Source: Mesorhizobium sp. NBSH29 | GTDB taxonomy: Bacteria; Pseudomonadota; Alphaproteobacteria; Rhizobiales; Rhizobiaceae | NCBI RefSeq assembly: GCF_015500055.1 | Contig: NZ_CP045495.1 | Location: 1 to 64,000, forward strand | DNA length: 64,000 bases | Direction of reading: 5' to 3' | In this document: one piece after another, positions 52,653 to 61,356 of the stretch | How the letters are laid out: each line of letters opens with the position of its first letter | How positions within the stretch are numbered: position 1 is the stretch's first letter | The notes under the pieces: model-generated | Database searches by the model: none | Seen by the model: the letters and a program-made list of their open reading frames with translations, nothing else | What the model was told of the DNA's origin: nothing | Program-made: the position numbers and the translations under genes

Positions 52653-52668
52653 ACCGTGTAGACACGGT
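52653..52668 (+). terminator. Rho-independent-like terminator between traH and traM
   Basis: ACCGTG-TAGA-CACGGT followed by TTTCT. It lies 220 nt past traH in a gap that also has the dyad GGTGCCG-N7-CGGCACC (52562-52582). Confidence 0.6.
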
Positions 52669-52742
52669 TTTCTAACCCCCGGCTTGGGTTCAAAGGATGT
52701 CTGTCGGCGGGGGCGTACCGCAGACGCCTTCTTGTAGAGATA

Positions 52743-53069
52743 ATGATGTCAGATAATAATAATGGCCTTGTGCAGCCAGAGAATAAACTTGTCTTGAGGG
52801 CGGTCGTCGGCCTGACAGAGCATCTCCCTAAAGCAGATCTCGAACAGATCACAATCCAGGCGATCAAGGCTCACCGGCGCCTTCGTGACCAGGCAGAAGC
52901 ACGTCAGAACGAATGGCACGCGATAGAGGCTGGCGATCCATCTGGCAAAACAGTAGGAGCCGCCCGTATCGCCTATGTTACGTCCATGATCGATATGCAC
53001 GGCCAGCAGACTGTGTTGTCGACCTTGCTCGACGTTCTTGGCTATATTCCTTCCTTCCGAGGGGACTGA
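52743..53069 (+). CDS. traM: TraR antiactivator TraM
   Basis: A 108-residue all-helical protein (ENKLVLRAVVGLTEHLPKAD, LEQITIQAIKAHRRLRDQAE, IDMHGQQTVLSTLLDVLGYI) of the TraM family. TraM binds the DNA-binding part of TraR and blocks conjugation until enough autoinducer is present. The gene is intact and converges on a broken traR. The start is one of two adjacent ATGs. Confidence 0.92.
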   Translation: MMSDNNNGLVQPENKLVLRAVVGLTEHLPKADLEQITIQAIKAHRRLRDQAEARQNEWHAIEAGDPSGKTVGAARIAYVTSMIDMHGQQTVLSTLLDVLGYIPSFRGD

Positions 53070-53087
53070 GGTTCGCTACCAATCCGG

Positions 53088-53778
53088 TCAGATCAGCTTG
53101 AGTTTTGTCGCCAACGCGGTTGCGTGAGCCAGAGTCCCGACGTCGAGCGCTTTGCGTGCGTTGTTCAGATGAAAGTTCACGGTTGCAAAGGAGATGTTCT
53201 CGATCGCGGCGATGTCCCTCATCGTCTTTCCCTCCGCCGCCCACTTCAGGCAGAGTGCCTGCCGGGCCTTTAGTTCGACATGAAAGCTTGCGGTTGGTTC
53301 GATGTCCTGCTGTTCGAGCTTAGCATGAAGCAGCGAAACGGCGGTGACGGCGGCGATCTGGTCGATATCCCTTTCAAGCGACAGGGCTGGCTTATTCGAT
53401 GCTAGCGTCAGCATAGACATATGCCCAAATGCCGATCACTCCCGACTTGATGCCGAAATCCCCCGCTTCATGAAAGAAGCGCCGAACGCGCTTGTCCGCT
53501 GACTTATGAGCGTGCTCGGCCGCCCAGGCGAACGCCTGCATCCTCGCTCTGGCCATAGAGACGACGGGATCAACCTTGGTGTATTTCTGAAGCAGGTATC
53601 GAGCCTGCCATTCTGACGGATAGTTTGACACGGCGTACGTTCTGACGGGCTGTAGATTGACATATGCGTAGCAATCGAAACCGAGTCCTCGCACGAGTTC
53701 GGCGAGCGCTTCCTTCAACATCTCATCAGTTCTTGCAATGGAGGAGATGTCAGTTAGCTCGTGGAACGATACTCTCAA
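53088..53778 (-). pseudogene. traR: LuxR-type quorum-sensing activator TraR, frame broken by a short deletion
   Basis: The N-terminal part (53778 to about 53420) has the autoinducer-binding fold LVRGLGFDCYAYVNLQPVRT, YPSEWQARYLLQKYTKVDPV and FAWAAEHAHKSADKRVRRFF. After FGIKSGV the frame fails and stops at 53392. One frame on, GHMSMLTLASNKPALSLERD and the LuxR helix-turn-helix (KTMRDIAAIENISFATVNFH) run to 53088. Set against Agrobacterium TraR ([21 protein letters not shown]), about 14 nt are missing. The predicted product has 128 residues and no DNA-binding domain. Confidence 0.9.
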
Positions 53779-54347
53779 TTGTCAGGCCTCCCTACGCCTT
53801 CGGTTTCTATCCCTCGGATCATGATTTCGATGAGATGTTTATGAAGGAGTGAATCGTCCTGATCAACCGCAATCCGGGTTCATGGCGAACGATGGCATGC
53901 TGCGGATCGGCTCATTCTGAAAATCTCCAGGTCCTGCGCCTGAACTCGAGTACGCACCTCGACCTCGCGTAACAGCTGCCGTACCTAACATTCAACTGAT
54001 GCCAGTTCAGTCGGGTCGGCCGGATAGAGGTTCAGCCCTTTCCCCAGCTTTTGGGGCAGCAGTAGTAAATGTCGATCTTTTGAGGCGCCACGGCAAATGC
54101 CAGGATGGCGTGGGTGTTCGATGGCAACGCGTGGTTGGTCAGGCATCGAAGAAGTCCCAGCGAGCGCGGCATCCAGCGCCTCTAGTTCTCTTCATGCCAG
54201 AGCCTTCGAAGTCTCAGGCACGAGTGGGATTCGAAACATCGGAATGGAACCGGCTGAGACGTCCGTTGAAGCGAGATCGGCAGCTCGCCTCAGGGGGGCG
54301 CGTTCTTCCCCTTGAGTTGGTGGCCGCATCAGGGCAGAGAGCGAGCC
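53779..54347. other. No supported gene between traR and the HPP gene
   Basis: About 570 bp. It should hold the traR promoter at its left end and the HPP-gene promoter at its right, but no clear boxes or tra box could be confirmed. Open frames are short or run into the HPP gene out of frame. Confidence 0.4.
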
Positions 54348-55415
54348 ATGGCGTTTCGTTTATTTTCTCCCATCCTGGCCGGCGCGACACTGCGCGAGCG
54401 GGTTCTCGCCTGCTTCGGTGCCTTTGTCGGCATTGCGCTCGCCGGCGCCGTGTGCGGCCTGGCGCTGGGCGTGGACCGGCTGCACCCGCTGATCGTCGCG
54501 CCCATCGGGGCGTCCGCCGTGCTCCTGTTCGCAGTGCCGGCAAGCCCCCTGGCGCAGCCCTGGCCGATCATTGGCGGCAACACGATCTCGGCGCTGGTCG
54601 GGATGGCTGTCGCCCATGTCGTGGGCGACCCGACGCTCGCCATCGGGCTGGCGGTCGCGCTCTCCATCGCCATCATGTCGCTGACGCGCAGCCTGCACCC
54701 GCCGGGCGGCGCGGCCGCGCTGACCGCAGCGCTCGGCGGGCCGGTCGTCGAACATGCCGGCTGGCTGTTTGCCTTCGTGCCGGTGGCGCTGAACTCCATC
54801 CTACTGGTGGGCGTCGGCATCGTGTTCCACAGGCTGGCCAGGCGAAACTATCCGCATGTCGCGGTGCCCGCCGCGAGCACCCACGGAACGGCCGATCCGC
54901 CGACGCAGTTGCGCTCGGGCTTCCAGCCTGGGGATATCGACGCGGCACTCGAAGCGCTGCACGAGACGTTCGACATTGACCGCGCCGATCTGCAGCGGCT
55001 TTTCCGGCAGGTCGAGTATCAGGCGCTGGCGCGAAACAGCGGGACGCTTTTGTGCCGCGATATCATGTCGCGCGATGTCGTGCAGGTAGATGTCGATGCG
55101 GACGTGGACGTCGCCCGCGCGCTGCTGCTCGAACACAATATCCGCAGCCTGCCGGTGATCGACGCCGCTGGCCGGCTGGCCGGCACGGTCGGGTTGCGCG
55201 AACTCGCCGACGCGCGCGGACGGGTCGGCGATGTGCTGTCGCGTGCGGCGACGCCGAGCGCATCGGCGCCCGCCATGAGCCTGCTGCCGGCCCTGACCGA
55301 TGGGCGCACGCATGCCGTCATCCTGGTGGACGACGCGGGGCGAATCGAGGGGCTGATTACGCAGACGGACCTGCTCGCTGCCACGGCGCGCCTGGCGGTG
55401 GCCACGGCGCGATGA
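54348..55415 (+). CDS. HPP-family membrane protein with CBS-domain pair
   Basis: A 355-residue protein. Residues 1-170 form the HPP membrane domain with four helices (AGATLRERVLACFGAFVGIA, LIVAPIGASAVLLFAVPASP, RSLHPPGGAAALTAALGG containing the HPP signature). Residues 240-355 form two CBS motifs (LCRDIMSRDVVQVDVDADVD, LPVIDAAGRLAGTVGLRELA, ILVDDAGRIEGLITQTDLLA) that usually sense adenine nucleotides. Some HPP proteins carry nitrite into chloroplasts; bacterial substrates are unknown. It interrupts the usual traR-trb order and looks like later cargo. GGGCAGAGAG is upstream. Confidence 0.83.
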   Translation: MAFRLFSPILAGATLRERVLACFGAFVGIALAGAVCGLALGVDRLHPLIVAPIGASAVLLFAVPASPLAQPWPIIGGNTISALVGMAVAHVVGDPTLAIGLAVALSIAIMSLTRSLHPPGGAAALTAALGGPVVEHAGWLFAFVPVALNSILLVGVGIVFHRLARRNYPHVAVPAASTHGTADPPTQLRSGFQPGDIDAALEALHETFDIDRADLQRLFRQVEYQALARNSGTLLCRDIMSRDVVQVDVDADVDVARALLLEHNIRSLPVIDAAGRLAGTVGLRELADARGRVGDVLSRAATPSASAPAMSLLPALTDGRTHAVILVDDAGRIEGLITQTDLLAATARLAVATAR

Positions 55416-55454
55416 AGGTCAGGAGCCGCGCTGGGTGAAGCGGGCACCTTGGCA

Positions 55455-55850
55455 TCTAATTGAGAATCCGCTCTCTCTCGATGGACAGTTGAGGCTCCAT
55501 GAAAGGTCGCAATTTGGAGGCTAATGCCGTCAACTTCCCGTTGTGTCCTTGCACCTCATATCGTCGAAGGATCTCGACGTCGTGCTCCAGTGCCGCCCAT
55601 TGCTTTGCATTGTAAGGTGGTCGAAATCATCACCAGCATAGCTGGCAAGTTGGTCCGTCAAGACCGGACGCGCCAGGCCGTTTAGAAAGAGGGGCGACAC
55701 CAAGCCCGGTGACCATACCGTTTATAATGCGGACATGGACGAACACCGCTGGATACGGAGCGAGATTGCCCACCGGCACCCGATGCAACGAGTTTAGCCT
55801 TACGTTCCGCCTCAAATGCTGGATCGAGGCTTAGGTAAGATCCTTGCTCC
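55455..55850 (-). pseudogene. Decayed leftward coding remnant beyond trbI
   Basis: No intact frame, but three different minus-strand frames look protein-like in sequence: DPAFEAERKAKLVASGAGG, then GLVSPLFLNGLARPVLTDQL and ASYAGDDFDHL, then KQWAALEHDVEILRRYEVQG and KLTALASKLRPFMEPQLS. This suggests an old gene with several frameshifts. I cannot name the family. Confidence 0.3.
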
Positions 55851-55855
55851 CACCA

Positions 55856-57163
55856 TCAGCCCCGAAATGCGCCCGGAAAGATGACGTCTTGGTCGACGAG
55901 GACGTTGAACTTGTATCCAGGGCGAATCTCCAGTGTCGGTTGAACGTCGAGATTCTTGTTGATCGTGCGTTCGGCGACGCGGCCGAACGTCTCCGCGAAA
56001 TTTCTCCTCGCGGCGTCGGACGCCGTGTCCTGGGTGGCGAGCGTCGAGCTTTCGGGCACCGCCATGTCCATGCCCGTACCGATAATGGCGAGCAGAATCG
56101 CCGAGCCGAAGGTCTTCAAATAGCGGTTGTCGACCTTGTCCTTGAAGCCTCCGTAACCCCTGGCGTCGGTGCCGGCCATGCCGCCGATCTGAAGGGTGGA
56201 GCCGTTCGGGAAAATGATGTCGGTCCAGACCACCAACACCCTGGACTGGCCGAACGAGACTTTGCTGTCGTAGCGGCCGAACAGCTTCGTGCCCTGCGGG
56301 ATCAAAAGCCGGTGGCCGGTGGCGCTGTCGTAGACGTTCTGGCTGACCTGCGCGGTGATGCGGCCGGGAAGATCTGAGTTGATGCCGGTGATGAGCGTCG
56401 CTGGGATCACCGATCCGCGCTTCAGCTCGTAGAGCGACTGCTGCGGGACGACCCGGTTCGGGAGATAGCCAAGCTCCTTGATGTCGGCGTTGTAGAAATC
56501 CTCCTTGGTACGCTGGGCGTTTGGATCGAGATTCTGCCCACCCAGCCCGGCCTGCAACGCGGCTGCGTAAAGGTCGGCGGCCGAGCCGGTCTGGCCCATT
56601 CCGGGCGAACTACCGTTGGCCGCCCCCGGACCGTTTCCTGCATCTGTCTGCCCCTGAAGCTTGTCGGTGCTCACCGCGAGCGGTGAATCATAAGCAGCAT
56701 CGTTAGCCTGCAGACGGGCCATGCGCTGGCGGTGGCGCTCGCGCAGATACTGCTCCTCGGCTTCTCGCTCCAGACGTACCCTCCAGATCGCTTCCGGCTC
56801 AAGCTGCGGTTCCTGTCGCTCGACAGTTTCGCGCGCCGCCGGCTGCGGCGTGAACGGGTTGACGTTTTCCTCGCGTCGGAGCGGCGTCGGCTGGAAGGCG
56901 GGAGCCTCGGCCGGCTCACCGATGATGCCGTCGGAGACGCCACGCTTGAGCTGATCGGCATAGGTTGAGGCGGGGTTACCGGAACTCTCTCCGATTCCGG
57001 GATCGCCCCCAAAATATAACCCCCGAGAAGACAGCCCGTACATAATGACAGCAAGGAAGGCGATGACGAGGCCGATCGCGATGATGATCGGCAGCCGGTT
57101 CACCCTGCGGATTTTCGGTTCCGCACCCGCGGGCGCGTCGCCGAGCTTGAGGGACTGCACCAT
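55856..57163 (-). CDS. trbI: Mating-pair protein TrbI (VirB10-like)
   Basis: A 435-residue protein with one N-terminal helix (LPIIIAIGLVIAFLAVIMYG), a Pro/Gln-rich periplasmic linker and a VirB10-type beta-barrel domain (LIPQGTKLFGRYDSKVSFGQ, VVWTDIIFPNGSTLQIGGMA). It spans the envelope in the core of the type IV channel. Last gene of the leftward trb operon. Complete. Confidence 0.94.
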   Translation of the reverse strand: MVQSLKLGDAPAGAEPKIRRVNRLPIIIAIGLVIAFLAVIMYGLSSRGLYFGGDPGIGESSGNPASTYADQLKRGVSDGIIGEPAEAPAFQPTPLRREENVNPFTPQPAARETVERQEPQLEPEAIWRVRLEREAEEQYLRERHRQRMARLQANDAAYDSPLAVSTDKLQGQTDAGNGPGAANGSSPGMGQTGSAADLYAAALQAGLGGQNLDPNAQRTKEDFYNADIKELGYLPNRVVPQQSLYELKRGSVIPATLITGINSDLPGRITAQVSQNVYDSATGHRLLIPQGTKLFGRYDSKVSFGQSRVLVVWTDIIFPNGSTLQIGGMAGTDARGYGGFKDKVDNRYLKTFGSAILLAIIGTGMDMAVPESSTLATQDTASDAARRNFAETFGRVAERTINKNLDVQPTLEIRPGYKFNVLVDQDVIFPGAFRG

Positions 57164-57175
57164 CCTCCCCCTCCC

Positions 57176-57628
57176 CTATCCGTGCCGCATGATGGAAAGC
57201 GGGCTGGCCGGCGTGGCGCCGGCTGCGGTAGCGTCATAGGCACGGCCGAGATCGATCGTACCCGTCGAGAGACGCGCCAGGACCTGGCCCTCAAAATTGT
57301 CGATGACATAAGCGAGTGGAACCAGCTTCTCCTTGTCGGTCTTCTGGTCGCTGACGACAGCATAGCCCCAGACCTTGAGCGAGGCCTCGAGCGCGCTTCC
57401 GAACGGCGAACCGTCCGGCTTCAGCAGGATCGTGCCGGCACCGGGCCCGACTTGCTCTGCAAGGCGGCTCACCATGTCGCCAGCGATGGCGCTGGCCGCA
57501 GGCCCCGAGAGTTCCTGTGGCGCGGAGCTGGCGACCAGGCCGTCTGCCCCGAGGGTCTGGCAGCCGGAGATGAATGCGGCGAGGGCGGCGATACCGGCAA
57601 GCCGGGAAAAGAGACTGTAGGTCCGCAT
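57176..57628 (-). CDS. trbH: Mating-pair lipoprotein TrbH
   Basis: A 150-residue lipoprotein with lipobox FISGC (Cys 23) and a TrbH domain ([39 protein letters not shown]). It is thought to stabilise the outer-membrane core, similar to VirB7. It lies between trbG and trbI with short gaps of 3 and 12 nt. Confidence 0.92.
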   Translation of the reverse strand: MRTYSLFSRLAGIAALAAFISGCQTLGADGLVASSAPQELSGPAASAIAGDMVSRLAEQVGPGAGTILLKPDGSPFGSALEASLKVWGYAVVSDQKTDKEKLVPLAYVIDNFEGQVLARLSTGTIDLGRAYDATAAGATPASPLSIMRHG

Positions 57629-57631
57629 CGC

Positions 57632-58471
57632 CTACCCTCCCCGCCGGATCGTGATCTTCTCCTGTTTCCAGCCGACGCCGGAGACGAGGACAGCGCGGTC
57701 GACATGGTAGTCGACCACCATCATGTCGCCCTTCATGCGATAATTTACGATGCGGTTCTCGCCGCCGGAGACGACAAATAGCACCGGGGCATCCTGTCCA
57801 GCGAGCGAGCGCGGGAACTGGATGTAGGTCTTCTGCCCGTCCGAGTAGACCCGCGTCGGCCGCCAGCCGGCGCGGCCGCTGACGCTGTAATGGAAATTGA
57901 GCTGCTCGGCCGGCAAGCCGGCGCCCGGGATTGTGCTTGCTTCCAGCCGCGCATTGATGTCGGCGAGCTTTGTCGAAACGTCCTCGGGATATTCAAACCC
58001 GACGCGCGCCATATATTGGCTCTGATGCGACTTGAGCTGGATGTGATAGGTCCGCCGCGAAGTGGTGACGACCATGGACGTCACCAGCCCGGGCTCCGAA
58101 GGCTTGACGATCAGGTGGATCGCCTGCCCGCCGACCGCGCCAGACGTTGCCGGCTCGACCTTCCATCGCACGGTGTCGCCGACTAGCACGTCGCGAACCA
58201 CTTCGCCGGCCTGAAGCTCGATGTCACATACCTGCAGGGGCGAGCAGACCACCGATGGCTGCACCTCACCGAACAGGAAGATGACCTTGCCGTCAGGCCC
58301 CTTGGTCACGAGGCCGCGCGAACCACGCCATTGCCCGGAAATCCCGGCGCCCTTCGCTTCGTTGGCACTCATCCCCTGAGCCAAGGCAGGCGCAGTGGCG
58401 GTGATAGTGCCCGCTGCGATCAGGGAGGCCGACATCAGCGCAGCCCAAATTCTTGTCTTCGTGATGATCAT
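57632..58471 (-). CDS. trbG: Mating-pair protein TrbG (VirB9-like)
   Basis: A 279-residue periplasmic/outer-membrane protein with a signal peptide ([20 protein letters not shown]), an N-terminal beta domain ([20 protein letters not shown]) and a C-terminal domain ([20 protein letters not shown]) of the VirB9 type. The start at 58471 is preferred for its signal peptide; an ATG at 58507 within trbF is also in frame. Confidence 0.93.
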   Translation of the reverse strand: MIITKTRIWAALMSASLIAAGTITATAPALAQGMSANEAKGAGISGQWRGSRGLVTKGPDGKVIFLFGEVQPSVVCSPLQVCDIELQAGEVVRDVLVGDTVRWKVEPATSGAVGGQAIHLIVKPSEPGLVTSMVVTTSRRTYHIQLKSHQSQYMARVGFEYPEDVSTKLADINARLEASTIPGAGLPAEQLNFHYSVSGRAGWRPTRVYSDGQKTYIQFPRSLAGQDAPVLFVVSGGENRIVNYRMKGDMMVVDYHVDRAVLVSGVGWKQEKITIRRGG

Positions 58472-58488
58472 CGGCGTGCTCGGGCCTT

Positions 58489-59151
58489 TCACAGCTGGGC
58501 GGTCCATTCGAAGTCCCGCAAGTACAGACCGATCGGATTGAGGCGGATCACGCCTTCGTCCTGCGGCGGGGTCAAAGTAACGGTCGCGACGCCGCGAAAG
58601 CGGCGTACGGCCGTCTCCTTGCCCTTCCGGTCGCGCTCATATTCGGTCCAGTCGATCTGGTAGCTCTGGTTCGAGAGCGGCACGACGTTGTTCACCTCAA
58701 TGGCGACGGTGGCGTTCCTTGCCTTGTCGAAGGGCGAGTTGCCGCGGAACCAGGCGTTGATCTTCTCGGTTGCCGGGTCGGAGGTGCGCAGCAGCGCATA
58801 AGTGCGGTCGATGTACTGCTTTTGCACGACGGCATCCGGTGTCACCGACCGGAAGTTCGAGACGAAGCTGCCCAGCGTCGCGCGCACCACGCGCGGGTCC
58901 GCATATTCGATCTGCTGCGGGAAGCCGGTGCTCGCGGCCGTGCCGAGCTTGTCGACCTCGACGATGTAGGGGACGAGCTTGACCTGCGTGCTTTGATAGA
59001 GCGCGTAGGACGTGCTGATCACCGCCAGCAGCATGCCGACGATGCCGACTATGCGCCATGCGGCAGCCGCCTTCACATATGAGCCATAGCGCTCATTCCA
59101 CTCCTGGCGGGCGGCGATGTAAGGATTATCGGGCGGGGTGCGTGCGGCCAT
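58489..59151 (-). CDS. trbF: Mating-pair protein TrbF (VirB8-like)
   Basis: A 220-residue bitopic inner-membrane protein: short cytoplasmic start ([20 protein letters not shown]), one helix ([19 protein letters not shown]) and a VirB8-type periplasmic domain ending [16 protein letters not shown]. It nucleates channel assembly. It follows trbL by 17 nt. Confidence 0.93.
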   Translation of the reverse strand: MAARTPPDNPYIAARQEWNERYGSYVKAAAAWRIVGIVGMLLAVISTSYALYQSTQVKLVPYIVEVDKLGTAASTGFPQQIEYADPRVVRATLGSFVSNFRSVTPDAVVQKQYIDRTYALLRTSDPATEKINAWFRGNSPFDKARNATVAIEVNNVVPLSNQSYQIDWTEYERDRKGKETAVRRFRGVATVTLTPPQDEGVIRLNPIGLYLRDFEWTAQL

Positions 59152-59168
59152 GCTTCAGCTTCTCCGGC

Positions 59169-60356
59169 TCACTTGTCCTGCAGGGGCGACGGCGGAGGGG
59201 GAGGCGGTGCCTCCTGCCGGGTCTGGTCGAGCTTGGCGTTGGCAAGCCCGAGCAACGAACCGGCATAGGCGCCGGGCGAAGCAATGACCTTTTCCTTGGC
59301 CGCGGAGCCGGCCGCCCAGCCGGCATTGCCGATGCCCGATGCCATGCCGCGCAGAGCAGCGCCTGCCATCGAGGAGCCGCCGGCGCGCGCCGAACTCGCC
59401 GCGGACGCGCCTGATCTCGTCGCGCTCGCTCCGAGAAATGCCCCGCCTGCGGCCATCGTTGCGGCCTGTCCGCCATGTCGGAGCGCCTCCATGCCGCCGG
59501 CGATTGATGCGCCCTGCACGACGCCCTGGATGATGGGCGGCACGTACATGGCGATGATGAACACGACGACCGAAATGCCGGCAATGGCCAGCGTGGTCAT
59601 GAACTGGTCGGACGTCGCCGTCGGCGCCTCAGCCAGGCCGAGCAGAATGTCGGAGCCGATGCGCGCGATCATCACCAGCCCCATCAGCTTCATGCCGACG
59701 CTGAACGCGTAGACCAGATAGCGGATGGCAAAATCCTTGGTGTAGGACGATCCGCCGAGGCCGAGCATGATCATGCCGGCGAGGAGCCCGACATACATCT
59801 CGACCATAACGGCAACAAAGATCGCCGCCACGAGGCTGAAACAGACCACGACGACGATCATCGCGAACACCGCGGCGATCGCCAGCGCATTGTCTTCGAA
59901 CAGCCCGAACTGAGCCTGCTCGGACATCTTCGATGCGACGCGGATGCCGGCGTCAAAGATGTTGGCGGGCGAGGCCGATCCGCCATCGGCTCCGATCTGG
60001 AACAAACTGTCGACCACGGCCTTGGCGAAAGCCGGACCTTGATCAAGGATGAAGGCGAAGAGGCCGATGAACATGATGCGCCGAACCAGTTCCGCGAACC
60101 ACGAATCCAGCGAGGCGGCGTTGATGGCGAGCCAGACGGCGGCGATGCCGATCTCGATCCCGGCAAGAATCCAGAACAGCGAGCGCGCCGCGTTCATGAC
60201 GGTCGTTTCCCAGCCCCTGGCGGCCGTCACCACCTGGTTCTCCAGGGTGGTCAGCACACTGCCCTCCTGGGCGAGTGCCGGTACGCTTGCCAGCAGAACG
60301 AGCGCGATGGCGACGAAGGTCAGCTCGAGCGCGCAGGATGGGTTCGTCCTCACCAT
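59169..60356 (-). CDS. trbL: Mating-pair protein TrbL (VirB6-like)
   Basis: A 395-residue polytopic inner-membrane protein with at least six helices (LFWILAGIEIGIAAVWLAIN, RIMFIGLFAFILDQG, FAMIVVVVCFSLVAAIFVAV) and a Gly/Ala/Ser-rich cytoplasmic tail ending in a Pro run (PPPPPPSPLQDK). It forms part of the inner channel. Its start overlaps the trbK stop by 7 nt. Confidence 0.93.
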   Translation of the reverse strand: MVRTNPSCALELTFVAIALVLLASVPALAQEGSVLTTLENQVVTAARGWETTVMNAARSLFWILAGIEIGIAAVWLAINAASLDSWFAELVRRIMFIGLFAFILDQGPAFAKAVVDSLFQIGADGGSASPANIFDAGIRVASKMSEQAQFGLFEDNALAIAAVFAMIVVVVCFSLVAAIFVAVMVEMYVGLLAGMIMLGLGGSSYTKDFAIRYLVYAFSVGMKLMGLVMIARIGSDILLGLAEAPTATSDQFMTTLAIAGISVVVFIIAMYVPPIIQGVVQGASIAGGMEALRHGGQAATMAAGGAFLGASATRSGASAASSARAGGSSMAGAALRGMASGIGNAGWAAGSAAKEKVIASPGAYAGSLLGLANAKLDQTRQEAPPPPPPSPLQDK

Positions 60357-60559
60357 CGCGGCTTCATCTCCTGCCCGCCGCTTATATCGCGATCCGAATC
60401 GCCGCCGAGCAAGTCATGCGCCTTCTGACGACGGTTCTCCGTTGCGGCCGGCGTAGACGCCGCTGGCGCCGAATCTGGCGCGACGACGAACCATGCGATC
60501 ATCAGGACGACGACGACCAGCGCGCCGGCGCTCAGCGCCATGACTACGATGCGGCTCAC
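60350..60559 (-). CDS. trbK: Small TrbK protein (entry-exclusion type)
   Basis: A 69-residue protein starting at a GTG (60559) that overlaps the trbJ stop. It has one membrane helix (ALSAGALVVVVLMIAWFVVA) and a charged tail (ENRRQKAHDLLGGDSDRDIS) ending GGQEMKPRW. RP4 TrbK is a lipoprotein that blocks entry of related plasmids; this version has no lipobox Cys, so exclusion activity is uncertain. The tail repeats the last nine residues of TrbJ with two changes. Confidence 0.82.
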   Translation of the reverse strand: MSRIVVMALSAGALVVVVLMIAWFVVAPDSAPAASTPAATENRRQKAHDLLGGDSDRDISGGQEMKPRW

Positions 60560-61356
60560 CAGCGGGGCTCCATGGTCTGGCCGCCACGAACATTCGGTGT
60601 CCCGGCGTTGAAGAACTTCTCGCGCCGCGCCTGGGCGAGGTCCTTGTCGGCCTGTTCGGACTGGAACCAAGTGCCCATCATTGTCGTCTGCTGCGAGACG
60701 AGCCCGCGCAGCTTCTGGAACTGCGCGACCTGCTGGGCAGCGATCTCATGGCCGACCTGCAAGGCCTTCATCTGGCCGTCCGCACTCTCCGACATCGAAC
60801 GGAGAGAGCTCATCGTCGACTCCTCGGACGTGAACTGATCGGCCGTCAGCCCCGCTGCCTTTAGTGTTCCGGCGATGGTATCGCGGTTCGTTGTGGACCA
60901 GTTCTGATAGCTTGATGAGAAGCTCTCGCCGTTGGCGAGGCCTGTCTTGAAATCTGCAAAACTCTGGAAACGCTGTTTCAAAACGTCGTCGGCATTGGAC
61001 ATGGAAAACGCGATCCCCTGCCCTTGCGCGGCGATGTCGCGGAGGCGGTTGAGGTCGCTCTCGACCTGCCCCCAAATGTGGTTGGGCAGCTGCATCGTGT
61101 TCTGCAGCATGTTCTCATAGATACGGATCTGGTTCTGGATCTGCTCAGCCAGCTGCGAGATCTGCGTGATCTGATTGTTGATCTGCTCTGTCGACTTGCC
61201 GACCATCGTGATCAACTCGCCATTGTTCAGAAGCTGCGTCCATTCCGTCGCCTGCCCGGTTACGCCGCCCGACAGCGCGGGTGAAACGTTGAACATGCTG
61301 GTGGCAACCAACGCCGCGGCTGCGGTCCTAGCCGCGTTGAAGGATGGTTTCGGCAT
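60556..61356 (-). CDS. trbJ: Mating-pair protein TrbJ (VirB5-like)
   Basis: A 266-residue secreted, mostly helical protein with a signal peptide (TAAAALVATSMFNVSPALSG) and the TrbJ coiled region (STEQINNQITQISQLAEQIQ, LNRLRDIAAQGQGIAFSMSN). VirB5-like proteins lie at the pilus tip. It ends GGQTMEPRW, closely matching the end of TrbK. It overlaps the trbE stop by 29 nt. Confidence 0.92.
   Translation of the reverse strand: MPKPSFNAARTAAAALVATSMFNVSPALSGGVTGQATEWTQLLNNGELITMVGKSTEQINNQITQISQLAEQIQNQIRIYENMLQNTMQLPNHIWGQVESDLNRLRDIAAQGQGIAFSMSNADDVLKQRFQSFADFKTGLANGESFSSSYQNWSTTNRDTIAGTLKAAGLTADQFTSEESTMSSLRSMSESADGQMKALQVGHEIAAQQVAQFQKLRGLVSQQTTMMGTWFQSEQADKDLAQARREKFFNAGTPNVRGGQTMEPRW

Noticed and set aside
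53999-54979. 326-codon plus-strand frame overlapping the HPP gene start
   Set aside because: Its 3' half is an alternate frame of the HPP domain and its 5' half has no motif or RBS.
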